From: Echinarachnius parma
Taxonomy: Eukaryota; Echinodermata; Echinoidea; Clypeasteroida; Echinarachniidae
Length of the DNA: 64,000 nucleotides
Assembly: GCA_037951105.1 (NCBI GenBank)
Contig: JBAMJV010003276.1
Span: 1-64,000 of the forward strand
Direction: 5' to 3'
The position numbers and the translations under genes were made by a program. Below are positions 47,578-61,500 of this stretch, piece after piece; the stretch's first letter is position 1; each line of letters begins with the position of its first letter. The notes beneath the pieces are model-generated. The model was not told the origin of the DNA and did no database searches. It saw only the letters and a list, made by a program, of their open reading frames with translations.

Positions 47578-47829
47578 GGCCATGAAAAATAAATTGTTGG
47601 ATTGGCGTATCCCGCCCGACCCTAAAAAACCGCCGACCCTAAAGGTATTTAAAGATTTTTAAATATTTGTTTAATAAAAAAAAAAAATCTTCAAAATTGC
47701 TAATATGTGTTATGTGTGTGTTATGTGTTTTCGTGTATTTGTGCGAATCCTGGCCCCAAAAAATCCCTACCTCCCTACCCTAATTTTTAGTTGCCGTTAC
47801 TCTAATCCAGCAATTTTGTTTGTTTGGCC
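47578..47829. mobile_element. PIF/Harbinger-like MITE with empty site
   Basis: TIRs begin GGCC (GGCCATGAAAAATAAATTGTT; inverse GGCCAAACAAACAAAATTGC) and TTA occurs at both edges (47575-47577, 47830-47832). MT copy 1 has the uninterrupted site GCCCCTTATGCTTATAC (39161), giving a 3-bp TTA duplication. TWA duplication with G-rich ends is typical of PIF/Harbinger. No transposase is present. Confidence 0.8.
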
Positions 47830-48590
47830 TTATGCTTATACAGTACTTTATGTATCAATAATATTTTATCGTACTTATAATATTATGTCTGTGCTGTACA
47901 TGTATTATGTCAATGTTAATTTTTGTTTATACGTGTATCAGCTTCAATGGTGTTTTAATCAGATTTTTTTCAATACAACCATTTCAAGTCAATTCCATTC
48001 ACCACATTTTCATTTTGTTGCGTCCCAGAATAATTCAATAATTTTGAACCAGCCATTACCAAAAAATGAACACTTTTTTTAAATCTCACGGAGGTGGGAG
48101 GTGGGGAGCTTTTATAATCGATTCAGTACCGCGTTTATAAATCGTGTAGTGTTTGAATCGATTACACGCTTCAAACGTATGACTGCGAACAAATCTCACA
48201 CTTTTCTTCATTTTGTTATAACATATTGCTATAAAACATATATTTTTAAATTAATTTCTTGTAAAAAGAATTTTACAAATACATATTTAATGTAACATAT
48301 AACATATTATGGGTGATGCGTGTAAAAATAAATGGGTGTAAAATGTAATTTTGTGTTAATAACATACTGTTTGTTATCACAAATAAAATATATGAGCAAC
48401 GTCACACAGTTATCGTCACTCATTCATTATCAAGTCATGACCAACTAATTGGACATGTCCAGATTTTTTAACGAACCGTTCACACTAATCGGGTGAAGGT
48501 TTACATTCCAACCCCTAACCCTAACCCTCCCTAAATCTAAGGGAGTTCGTTCTTACAAATAGACCGCTTCTGTAAGGTATGCAAATAATA
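47830..48590 (+). repeat. MT repeat copy 2
   Basis: This copy is continuous across the place where copies 1 and 3 are interrupted: CCAACCCCTAACCCTAACCC then AAGGGAGTTCGTTCTTACAA. It ends near GTATGCAAATAATATG. Confidence 0.8.
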
Positions 48591-48591
48591 T

Positions 48592-48785
48592 GGTCGTCTT
48601 GCTCATCTTCGCTTGTCTTCGTGGTCGTCTTGCTGGTCGTCTCTGTTACCTTGGCACTTGTCTCGCTGGTCTTTGCGGCTGCTTAGCTCGTCTTTGTTCA
48701 TCTTCGAGGTCGTTTTGCTCGTCTTGATGGTTGTCTCTGTCGTCTTCGCACTTGTATCGCTCGTCTTCGTGCATGTCTAGTTTAT
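48592..48785. repeat. Degenerate GTCGTCTT-type repeat
   Basis: Short variants such as GGTCGTCTTGCT, CTCGTCTTTG and TGTCTTCG recur about every 12-24 bp. The minus strand yields a charged low-complexity frame that is not convincing as a gene. Confidence 0.65.
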
Positions 48786-48989
48786 CTGCGCGATTGCCTT
48801 TCTTCATTCTATTGTAGGCTGGCATAATGCTTACGTTTATGTTGCAGCTTGGTGTGTCATCGGGTATCCCTTTGATCCCAGCTGTCGTTCATCTGGGATG
48901 CAGTGTGTGTCGGTGGGTGATATTTCATCAATCAAATAAAAATATGAGAAAAAAATAATTTGTACAACCATTAAAAATGTATGGTGACT

Positions 48990-49400
48990 GACAGACAGTG
49001 GCGTAGCTACAGGGGGCACGGGGGGGGGGGGGGGGGGCACGTGCCCCCCAAATAATTCTGAACAAACAATAGAAAACATAAGGGGACATATTTGAAAAAC
49101 AAGAAATACATAAGGTGTTCCCCCCCCCCCCCCCCCCCCCCAATCAGTCCGACCACGCTACGACACTGCTGACAGATCAAAACTAATGCAGACCTCCAAA
49201 AGGGACAGTTTACCTAAACATACTATCGTGAATACACACTCATGAATTTACATTCTGTAAATCAGATCAAAGTCGGTCTCGGTCCTGTTCTTGTAATGTT
49301 ACACCCCCCCCCCCCCCCCCCCCCCCCAACAAAAAACAAACAAACCGAAAAAAAAACACACACACACACACACACAAAAACACAGAAACACACCCCAAAA
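48990..49400. repeat. Homopolymer and (CA)n cluster
   Basis: G-run about 49021-49037, C-runs about 49122-49141 and 49304-49327, and (CA)n about 49357-49375. Open frames through these are artefacts of low complexity. Confidence 0.9.
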
Positions 49401-49550
49401 AAAGAGGAAAATCCTGGGTACAGGATTCATTGAGTCATTCCTCATTATTAGGGTAGACTTGTAAGAAGCAAAATTTCATTCCTTGGCCTCCGGAATAGAC
49501 AGAATTAGTTTGATCATAAACACACAAATCTTAATAAGAATAAATTAAAC

Positions 49551-52500
49551 TTACAAGGCCCTGAAATTCCGTGGAGTTTCGTCTTCTGTTCTACATGGAA
49601 TCCGTTTACAATTGCCACTGCCAAAACCTCCAGTCCATTTGTTGGGCTGTTGGATATCTGAAGATGAAAGACACACATAACTTTGCATCAAAACGGTGGA
49701 GTCAAACACTATAACTGTAAGGCCTAAACATATTTGAGAGGAACATTTACCTAGAAATACACATTTAAGAAATGGAATACAGTACCCAAGGTATTATACG
49801 CGCCATTATACGGCGCGTATATTTGATAAGTCTGTAATTAAGACTAGCAACACTTACATTATTACATATTTTGATTGTGAACTTAAATGTAAAACTTTGG
49901 CTCGAAACGGAAGATTAACAAGAATGGATTAATTCACAAACCAGGTAAAGTTATAGATTAGTGTTGACTACTTGACAGTGTTACTGATTCGATATGATTC
50001 ATGTGATGATGAATTGAATTGTTGTTGTTGTTGTGTATGTTGATGCACTGGCGTAAATCTGTTCGGAAAGCACAATGCTTTGGGGGGTCGCAAACAATGC
50101 TCGCCCCTCCAATGCATTGTGTTTTCCGAACAGTTTTACGCCAGAGTTGATGTATTGCATTTAGAACGACAGTGCAGTTGACATAGCGCTGCGTTAATTG
50201 TACGCGTTACGACGCACAACACAGATATTTGCGTAGGCATAGTCAGACATACGGGTATAAACGATTTTTACAAAGCTTTCTGAAATTGTTTCTTAAATTC
50301 CTCTTTATTGTCCAATGATATGACAATGTCACATACCGGATAGTTAAGATCAATATTTGTTACAAAGTATGTGAATAGTTCAGAAGCGATACTTTGCTTT
50401 CAAAGGTTAGAACTTAGCATGTTTATTACCGTAGTTCCACTTTAGCAACTCCAAAACACATGATATGCAAATTACGCATAAAGCTCATTTGAATATGAGA
50501 TATTTCCGGAGCCAGTAATTGATTAGAAATAACCGTTATTTGTAGTTTTCTGTTATTTAAATGCAAAGTATGAGATACATTATAGCTTATATGATAGATA
50601 ATTGAATTGATATATGAATTGATGTATTATGTATAGATGAGCTACAAATAAGGGAATTTGTAAGGAATTTGTGCATGAATTTACTTGAAACTCTGTGACT
50701 GTGAGTGATCGGCGCGCGCGCGCGTTAAGTGGTAATTGTGTTTGCTAGTTGTGGATTTTGATTAAATTATAACTCAAGGAATGGGTTACATGTGCTTGGA
50801 AATGTGGCTGGTATGAAAGCCAAGGAAATATTAAATTATATAGTGAAGTTGATATGTGAATACTGTGATGAAGTCTTTAGAATATGTGGATATATTCAGC
50901 AATAAAACTAGCCGGTTTGGTATTTCCACTACGCGCACTACGCTAGTATCACTGTCTATAATATTGAAAGAAACCACCCTGAACCACCAGTAAGATATTG
51001 AGGATAATTTGCAAGATGAGTCAGTTTTCACCCGATTCTTCTGTTCATCTATAATCTTTAGAACTTAGAGAATATTTCAGTATACTAATTACCTGAATAT
51101 GTTGCAAGGGAAATTATGTTTCAACTATTTAATCGCTTGACCAACCTTTTTGACAAGTCACACCCGTGTACAAACACCCACACACATACACACACACGCA
51201 CTTACAATTGTGCCGTAACGTTTGCGTTGTGATTGCAAATTGGCGTATAAATGAAAGCCGAAAGTGAAAGATTGATTTGTCTATAAACTTAAATCTTGAT
51301 AAAACTCACCTTCAAGTGTTTTTCGGAGTCCTCACTGAGTTTTCCTTTATTATAGAACCGTCTGAATGTGATTTCGATCTCCTAAATCTTCGATCTCCGA
51401 CGTCCGAAATGATGACGAAGAGCAAGCTAGTACAGCGGTGCAAACAATGCCCGCATCGAATTAAATTTCCCTTATCGCGTGACGTGACTCAATGATAATC
51501 ACTGATTGGCTGCCTAGTGGCTGTGTCTCGATTTTTGTTCAACTCGCTCTCGGAGTTGAAACTCGGTAACTCACTATCTCGAACGCGCGCATTCAACACG
51601 CGGCGGCGTCGATTTCAACTCTTTTCAGAGTTGAAACGCATGTCACTCGACAGCTAGAGCGGAGAATCCACTCTTTTGCATTAAGAGAGTACGGTGTTCG
51701 CATGAATAGTGGTAAACCCGATAGAGTTTTCACACATTTCTCCCAAAGCAGAAATCAGGAGTTCAAACAAACATTTACTCTCACCACAGGGTGAGCCAAA
51801 GCATGACTTCACTAGCACAAACATCGAAGTCCCGATCATCCTCCGATACGATCACAAGTCATAATATTCTAAACGATCATTTTTTTTGTTTTGAAATAGT
51901 ATTTTATTTTTCTCTCAAACAAACAAATTTACAACGTAAATCATTTGCAATACAAAACAAATTCTTTCAACAAATTCATATGAATACTCATAAATTATTA
52001 TTTACAATCCACATACAATTAAGTGTTACCTAAACAATAATCATACTCTTACTCTATACAATTCATATTTTCTGTATGTTTTCTTTTAACATTTTCCAAC
52101 CACTTTTCGTTTAATTTTCATGTTAGCAAGATCTTAATGTATGTAATTTGAGAGAATATTATAATTTAAGTACAACACTGTTTTTTTTTTTATTTGAAAG
52201 TGTTTCATTCTCTCTCAAATCATTATTTTCCAGAGAACACTTTTAAAAGTACAAATGTGGATCAACCAAAGCTCTTATCAAAATCATCATATACAATTAA
52301 AAATTAAAATTAAAAATCATGTCAAAAGCCAACAAACTAACAATTGTGTACACCATTACATATAAATTTGAAACCTATCAACATAAATAGAATGATAATC
52401 ATTATAGTGTTTGAGAGAAAACCTATATAAAAAAAAGGAAAACAATGGAGAGATAACAGAAGAAAGAGAGAAGAAAAACAAAAACAAAAAAAGATCGTTT

Positions 52501-55500
52501 TATGATCGTTTATGATCATGAACGATCATAAACGATCATAAACGATCACAAACGATTACAGACAAACCCTTCGAAGACAAAGTTTCACAAATCATCTTGC
52601 GAAAGTGAACAAAAAAGATGGAAAATGCTTGGTTTTGTAAATTCTCTGTTCTGTAGTAAATAAATCTTAGCAGTTTCGTAAATTATATGGATATGTGGTT
52701 TGATCTTGGTAGGTTTTGTAATGGAAATGCATACAATTCTTTGATAGTTCTCAGTTTTACGGGAAATTATCGGCAATTCCTTATCGACTGACAGTGATAT
52801 TGATCTGCTGAGCTAGCTGCAAGCAGAGTCAAATTCAGTGAAGCGCAAGCGAATGCAGTATGATAAAGTGTTGATGATTTTGTAAACTCTGGGTTACCAA
52901 TTGTCTGTTTTCAATAATCCAGCAAAATAAACAATTCCTTGTTTGAGCTCGATTTATAAAACAAATAATACTACTTATTATCGTGCATCATGTAAATTCA
53001 TCACACTCTCGGGCTATGTTAGCTGTGCTTTTCGCACTCGGCTAACGCCTCGTGCGCCGCAAAGCCAACATAGCCCTCGCGTGCAATGCATTTACACAAT
53101 GCACTCTAGACCGTGTATTATTTGTATAATGTTCCATCCACCACCTGGTTAACTATAGATACGGATGAAAATAATCGCAAATGGGATCGATTCCAGACCG
53201 AGTGTGTAACCGTGATCGGAATGGTTTCTATATCGATCCTCATTTGCATTCATATCGGCGTTAAATAGAGTCAAAACATGTAACATAACTGTTATATTAC
53301 GTGAGTTCAATATAAATTATCTAATATTAGAATTATTCAATAATTTAAATTAACTTTTGACACATGCAAAGAATGTTTCGTTTGGTATAATGAGCAGCTG
53401 TATTTGAGTGGTCGGGGCGTATGATGTTCATAAACCAAGCAGGCGCTAGTCTTGGCTTACCAGCGCACTATGGGCGAAACTGGCTAAACAGTGGAGTAAA
53501 CAAAATATACGCGTCCCGGCCGGTGTGGTGTGAAATCCGTATCCAGTCTCAAATGCGCATGCAAGACAGATTATGGTGCGTGTTTTGCGAAAATCTTTAC
53601 CACTACAATATACGCATGTTGATGGCAAATGGGATCGATTCCGAGACCGAGTTGTAATTGTGATCGGATCGGTTTCTATATCGATCCTGATTTGCATTCA
53701 TATTGTCGTAAAATAAAGTCGAAACATGCAAAATAACTGTTATATTACATGAATTCAATATAAGTTGTCTGATATTGGAATTATTTAATAACGTAAAATA
53801 AGTTTTAACACATTTCAAGAATCTTTTATTTGGTGTCATAAGCAGTATGTTAGTGGACATGGCATAGGTGTTCATAAACCAATAATTATGTGTAGTCAAC
53901 AAATTATATATAAACACTGACACACTTATTAGTCCGTATTGTCGAAACTTTGAAATCCGTTTCGTAGCATACTTTTTGGCCTTCCACTTACACACTAATG
54001 TGTGGTGGACATTATTGTAATCGCATTGCACACATCGGTAAGTCCCGGCCGGTATTGTGCTAAATCCATACCCAGTCACAAATGCGTATGCGTCAGGTAG
54101 TTAACCTGTTGCTTACTGGAACCAGGTACCCTATGTACAAAGTCAATGGGTTTTTCAGAATCTCGTAGTGAACGGGTTAATGACAGGTGCGTCCTTGTCT
54201 TGCGAAAATTGTGACCATTTTTACGCCACAATTTCAAGCCTATTTAAAATCGACGCATGCTTCTTTAAAGGGACAGGTCCACTTTTACAACACGTCTGAA
54301 CAGCTTTCAGTTGACGGATGGGGATCAATGTAACACATGTTTTGTTGAAATAGTAATTAGAACTATTTCTTTTCTTTATCTTTTTAAAGGGCTGGTTTTA
54401 AATTATCGAATAATTGGGGGTCCCCATGCACAACCATTACAAATGGTAATGTGTATGGAGAGTTCAGCCATTTCCAAATTGATTTTGATCAAATAAAGTT
54501 TATTCTGTAATTAAGATTGTATGCGCTTTCAAATTTGAGACTCAGTTTTTCATTATCTCTCAAACGAATTATTTTGTGTAGCGACCTCTATACCCAAACT
54601 CAACAATCCCCTTATCTCGATTTTGCCCGAATACAAGACGGTTTTGCTCAAAAATAACATGACACTGCTCGAATGACCATGATTTCCAGAATGTGACATG
54701 ATTTGCTCGAAGTTCAGGTGCATTTTGCACAAATATGGACGTTTTCAAAATTCCAGGGGGTTGCACCCCCTGCCCTAGACAAGATTGTTGTCTAGTTTAT
54801 CGCTTTTTTATCCTGATCTAGCTGCGCGCGAGCGGCCCTGGTGACAACCTGACGTTGGGGCGCCCTTTCGATAATCGCTGGTTAATCGATCAACGTGCCA
54901 AAATCTTATCAACTGTAAAAGAAACACGCGCTTGTAATAATGAGTGCTTGTATTGTGTGCGCGTTCGACGTACGTGCCGCATCGGTGCTTTACGTGTACG
55001 TGTATATAAGTCAGCCAAGGAAGTTAGCATTTTTTTGGCACTCTGTTTTTGAAAACGCATTTTTTGATGATAAAAAAGTAACGCTATGGCAACCATTTAC
55101 CATCCATTACCGTTTGAATGATCAAAATCGGTGAAATACTTTTTGAGATATATGACAGAATTCTAGGGGGGTACTTACTTGTTGTGAGTAGTGTATGCGT
55201 GTGTTTGTATTAATTTATATTTGTGTATTTTTGTTTAAATGCCTGAATAATTAATAACTATTTTGCTGTTACCGCGACGTGTACAGAAGAAATATAATGA
55301 TGTTCACACAACCATTTAGTGGAGTCAGCAATAAAGAGGTTTGACTTCATTAATAATATTATCATCATCATCATCATCATCATCACCACCACCACCATTA
55401 ACACCACCACCATCATTCATCACCATTATCATGATATTCATCATCATCGTCATCATCATCATCATCATCATCATCACCACCATCATTAACACCATCACCA

Positions 55501-58500
55501 CCATTCATCACCATTATCATGATAGTCGTCATCGTCGTCATCATCATCACCACCATCATTAACACTACCACCATCATGCATCATCATTATCATGATAGTC
55601 ATCATCATCGTCATCACCACCACCACCATTCATCACCATTATCATGATAGTCGTCGTCATCATCACCACCATCATTAACACCACCACCATCATCCATCAC
55701 CATTATCATGATAGTCATCATCACCACCATCATTAACACCACCATGCCCATCATTCATCACCATTATCATTATAGTCATCACCATCAACATCGTCATCAT
55801 CATCATCGTCGTCATCATCATCATCATCATCATCATCAACATCGTCATCACTACCACCACCACCATGATCATCAGCACCACCGCTACCACCATCACCATC
55901 ATCATCGAAATGTGACTATATTGATGCTTTTGATTATGATCATCCCACTGTCAACCCTTTCAAGCGCTCACTAAAGCAGTGAGCGTTCGGAAGGTGCGAC
56001 AGTGGAATGATAAAATCGTAAATTATACCAAGTACAAATTCTCTCTCATTATTTATTAAACAGAAACAGCACACACCTATTACACAACAATACTAATATT
56101 AGACAAAGAAAGACAAAAATAAAATAAACAAATAAAAACGACATTCGAATCACTTTTGTTTAATATTCAGAAATCGCCTTTTTAGTAGAAACTTCCATCA
56201 CAATTGAGAAGGTCTTGGATACACAAATTAAACATCACTTGTATTTTCTCATTTACAATAAATTAATGGGTGATTTTTTAGAATCTATTCATGCTAGATG
56301 TTGAATTCGTCACTGAGACGAATTAAGGTTATACGCATCGTTTTTTATGATACAACTAAAAGGATGATTTACAAAATAATAGATTGAAAGAAATATGATT
56401 CAAGTACAAAATTGCAATCTGCATTTGTCGATACAATATATAATGTTGATGCGCGGCAGACTAATATAGAGACACACATAGTTCTTACATTCATATTGTT
56501 GGATAGTTGAGACCTAATTACTTTTAGAACATAACCTCAGGTACAACATATCGAAATATGGGAGATAATCGATGGAGAATAAGCGAGATATGGTCGAAAG
56601 TCCGCTGTAGTTGATTAATCGATTAAAAATTCGCATGTTCAACTTTAACACTCAATATTACGATGTCACAACATTTACTTGGCCTAAATGAGGTATGATT
56701 TCATATCTACAACTCATAATCTTTCTGAATATTGTATACAATTTGGGGTTTTATGGACTTTAAAACACGTTATGGCCAAATAAAAAAAGTAGGTTTTTAC
56801 CATATTTTGCCAATATGCGTGCGCGCGTAATTCTGACTTTGACGAGCGCGTTCCTTGTTATTATGAGTCAACAATGACTCAAATTGATGGAGTTTGTTGA
56901 AGAATGTACCAGAAATGGAAAATCTGTGTAAAAACGATAAGTTTCCTATTCATTTGCGCTCGCAAATCCTCGAGGCAGACTAATCACAATTGTAACGAGA
57001 CACAGTATAGTGCCTTAATTCCTATTGTTGGATAGGAATGACCACACTTCCTTTAGAGCATAACCCCAACTACATCATATCAAAATTTGGGAGAAAATTG
57101 ATGGAGAATAAGCAAGATATGGTCGGAAGTCCGCTGTAATTCACTTCAAAATCAATTAAAATCGGTTAAAATTCTCATTTCAGTTTTAACTCTCAATTAT
57201 GACGTCAAAACATTTATTTGTCATAAATGAGGTATGAATCCGTATCTACAACTCATAATCTTTTCGAATATTGACAACAAATTGGGGGTTTATAGACTAA
57301 CAATAAAGTTATGGCCGAATAGAAAAGGTATGTTTTTACCATATTTTGCCAATTTGCGTGCGCGCGTAATTTTGACTTTGACGGGCGCGTACTCCGTCAT
57401 TAAGAGTCAACATTGACTATAATTTAAAGGGTGGGTTATGGATGTATCAGAATTGCAAAACATGTGAAAAAAACGAAATTGTTCTTGTTTATTTGTGTTA
57501 CGCACGCACAAACGCGCTCGCCGACGCGCACCCGCGGAAATGATTGAAATGCTTAAAATTCTCTGAAATATATAGAAAATTACTCGGGTTAGGGTTTTGA
57601 TCAATTTTTGACATTTGTTGCCATTTGACGGACGCGTACGCGTGCGTCTTGGAGCGTAAGCACATGCACATGAGCTTAAAAGATGACGATTGACCTGATA
57701 AATATTGATGCGAAATTTTAATTGAAATTGATTTTTCAAGACTGAGATATGATGATTATTAAAATTTGACAAAATGGCGTCTTGATGACGTCACATTGAT
57801 GTGACGTCAGTGAAAAAGTTTGCAGATCTAAGTTAAATCATTATTTATCATTTTGTGAATATTCATGAAAATTGATTTATCTGATCTTGATATATGCGAC
57901 GGACAAAATCAGGAAGTAAAATAAATAATACAAATCTTGACAATACGTTATACGTGTGATATACGTATAACCTATAATAATAATAATCATTCCAAGATCA
58001 GAAGAAATGTGATAGGCAGCATGGAGAAAGTTGACCTGTAGGTGGCGCCCTCCTTGTCCAGGCAATTATGTGAACTTGGTGTCGTGAAAGATGGCGATTG
58101 GCTGACTTTGCGATGAGGATCATGGACAGTATGTAAACCTGTACTGTACATTGTCACGTGACCACGAAAGTCTTCTTTACATCCGCATTACACCCCTGAT
58201 TAGCTCTGTAGAGAAGACGAAAAGAAGAAAAAACAACAACAACATTTTAAAAGGGAATAATCGTTTTTAAATGGATAATTGAGTTTTGGTAGAAAGGGCG
58301 CTACACAAAAATAATCCTTTGTGGGATAATGAAAAACTGTCAAAAAACAAACTTTATTTGATCAAAATCGGTTTAGAAACTGCTGAAATATCTTTAAACA
58401 TAACTATTTGTAAAAGATGTGGAGCCCCACAAGTTTTCAATCATTTTGAACCAGCCGCTAAAGTTCATTTTAAAATGCTTCTTCTTTTTAAAAACTTTCA

Positions 58501-61500
58501 AAAGAGGTTTTAGATAGTTGTTGATTATCTTTCAATCTAGTCACTATTTCAACAAAACATCACATGCACGATATTTTATTGAAAATGGTTTGAACAAATG
58601 CGTTTTTTGAAAGCACCCTCTTTAGTTCTTTTTGAATGATAACAGGCTTTTTACTTAGTCTTTTGTAATTCCTCTTGAGCATGGTGGAGTTATAACTATT
58701 ATTTTGTAATGTAATGGTGCAGGTTTTGTTAACTAAAATTCAGTTCGACTAAGACTCTCTACCAAAACTCAACTATCCCTTAAAATATATTTGTCTGCAT
58801 ATTGAACTTTGGGGATAAATTTATTAAATGAAATGTAAGGGTAGACTAATGCAAATAGTTATGTTAAGGTGTACAATAAACTACATGTATTAGCATTAAG
58901 GACAATAATTCAGGAATTTATATTGACGATCAAATCCTTAGTAACTGATCGGACACAAAACCATGGCTTGCCTGAGCACTGGTGCGACGCAGGGGCAAAG
59001 CTACTGGGCATCGGCATCGAACACAGATACATTTTTTGTCCCCCCCCCCCCCTTTACCCTAGAACAAAAATAATGACCTCCAGCTAAAATAATGTTATTT
59101 AATTGTTTATTTTACTAATGGACATATATGCAAAACTATCAAACGGATTTACAGTAAATTGATCGCAAACTCGGTGCCCCCTTATAGAAATGTTAGCCTC
59201 TTCCTTTTACCACACCCCCTTTCCACTGGACAAATCCTACCTACGCCCCTGTTGCATGTTGCGTTATGATTCAGTACTCAATAACGTACCTTCGAAGCTA
59301 ATCTGGTTGTCGCCGTTCGCGTCGCAGAACCGGATGAGGTTAGCGATGTACGTGTCATTGGCGAGATATGGGTTGACAATCATGAATATCTTCTTCAACT
59401 CATCGGCTCTGAACATGTGAAAAATGAAGTTTTGTCATAGTTGTTGATTATCTCTTTGTCTTATCACTATACAAACTAACACATGCACAATATTTGATTT
59501 CAAATGGTTGAAACCAATGACCTCTTGAGGTTGAACAGCGCTTTTGGAATGATAACAGTCTTTTTACTTAGTCATTTGTAATTTGTATTCCTTTCGAGCA
59601 TGGTGGAGTTACAACCATTAGTTTGTATTGTTATGGTGCAGGTTTGGTTACTAAAATTCATTTTTACCCAAACTGTACTCTCTTTACCAGAACTCAACTA
59701 TCCCTTTAAATAAAGTAATACGATGTTGTAATGTAATGGTGCAGGTTTTGGTCACGAAAATTCAGTTTGACCAAAAGATATGCCCATCCAAATTAATTTG
59801 ACTTCAATGGGCAATCAGTGTTATAGTGCATTGGTTCATAAAATTATGGCCTAGTGCACTACAACACTCATTGCCTTTTGGAAAAAAAAACATTCGGATG
59901 GGTATATCTCAGCCAATACATAACATAGTCAATAAATTGTCAGTATTTAGACATTATTTGTTATACTCATTCTTGAAATGAAGTTCAAATTTGAAAATTA
60001 TAATAAAAAAGGTGTTTATGACATCATCGATGACATCACACTTCACCACTATAAACGTTGTGTATTCTAAAATGCCCGATTATCACAATTTACAAAATAA
60101 TAATGAAAAACTGAGTGTCAATTTTGAAAGAGCATAATATTATAATCGCAGAATAAACTTTATTTGATCAAAATCTATAACCATTTGTAATAAATGTCCA
60201 TGAGGCCCCACAATTATTCAATAAATTAGAACCAACCGCTAATTAACACAATTTACAGGGCATATACATCTGTGCGTTTGTGTGGAGGGATTTTTTTTTT
60301 TTGGGAGGGGGGGGGGGTAGAGAACCTGTGCAAATTACTGCACCAGAATTCAGCATTGACAAAGGAAGGTTGATTAAATTTTAACTAATAAAACATATAC
60401 TCACGAAAGGAATCCGTCTCCGCTCGTGTCAGCAATCTTGAATTGTTGCCTGAACACTGCATGGGGATGAACACTATATAGTAATACATAATTACATATT
60501 CATTGAATTCAAAAGCGTGGCGGAACGCTCTTGAATAGTCAAAGTCAATGAGCAGTAGGTGATACAAATTACATAAATATTAGCGTACCATACTTACTAG
60601 GTGGCTTAGACAGTTTAAATGTTCAATGAAACTATTGTACATCATTTCGAAGTATGTGACAGTTACATCGGTATGCCGTCTCAAACGTCACTTTTAAGAA
60701 GAGAAATGTTATGAAGTTAATTGAACATTGATTAAGTGTAAATTATGGACATTCGAAGGTAAATGAACATACTAATGTAACTAGTATACTATAACTATTA
60801 CTTCTACTACTTCTAATTATAATAACAATAATGATAATGATAATAATAATAATGATAATATTAATAGTAATCATTTTCAAGAAATCAAAATGCTTACCCT
60901 CGATTTCGTAGGGGGTAAGCATAGGCTGAAAAAGAACAAGAACATAAACACAAGCAATGAAATTATGATGAATTAAAATAGAGACCTAATTTTGTTTAAA
61001 TCTTAATTTTCAAGTTTACAATTTACTTAAAAACGCCCCTCCCCCTCCCACGTTCTCTGGATATTACCCTACCCCACGGGAGGGGGGGGGGGGGAACTAA
61101 AAAAAATGGGGTCTTAAGCAACACAATATAGGGTCTTTGGAGTTACAAAAACCCTGAAACGGGAGTTAAAGGGGTAGTTTAGTTTTGGTAAGGCTGAACT
61201 TAAGTAGCCAAAACCTGCACAGTAACATGATAAACGAATAGTTATAACTCCACCATGCTCGAAAGGTATACGAAATTACAACGAAAGTACAAAGCCTGTT
61301 ATCATTAAAACACAAGAGGGGGCTTTTTGAAAAGGCATTGGTTTCAACCATTTTCATACAAAATTATGCATGTGATGCTTTATTGATATATTGATTAATA
61401 GCGAGATCATCAACAACTATTTAAAAAACGCTTTTGAACATTTTTGAAAAAGTGCAAGCATTTTTTTTTTTTTTTTTTAAATCATCTAATTATTTGGGCC

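Noticed and set aside
48510..48532. Telomere-like CCCTAACCCTAACCC
   Set aside because: Only about three units and part of a dispersed repeat; not a telomere.
51277..51495. 72-codon plus-strand frame
   Set aside because: No recognisable domain or splice context; left out as unsupported.
50691..52880. Alternative EF-hand exons beginning AG|AGTTT near 50700 and 52875
   Set aside because: Phase fits, but the polypyrimidine tracts are weak and the peptides do not resemble an EF-hand outgoing helix.
55341..55974. Histidine-rich and methionine-rich proteins
   Set aside because: Direct translation of TCA/CCA triplet repeats.
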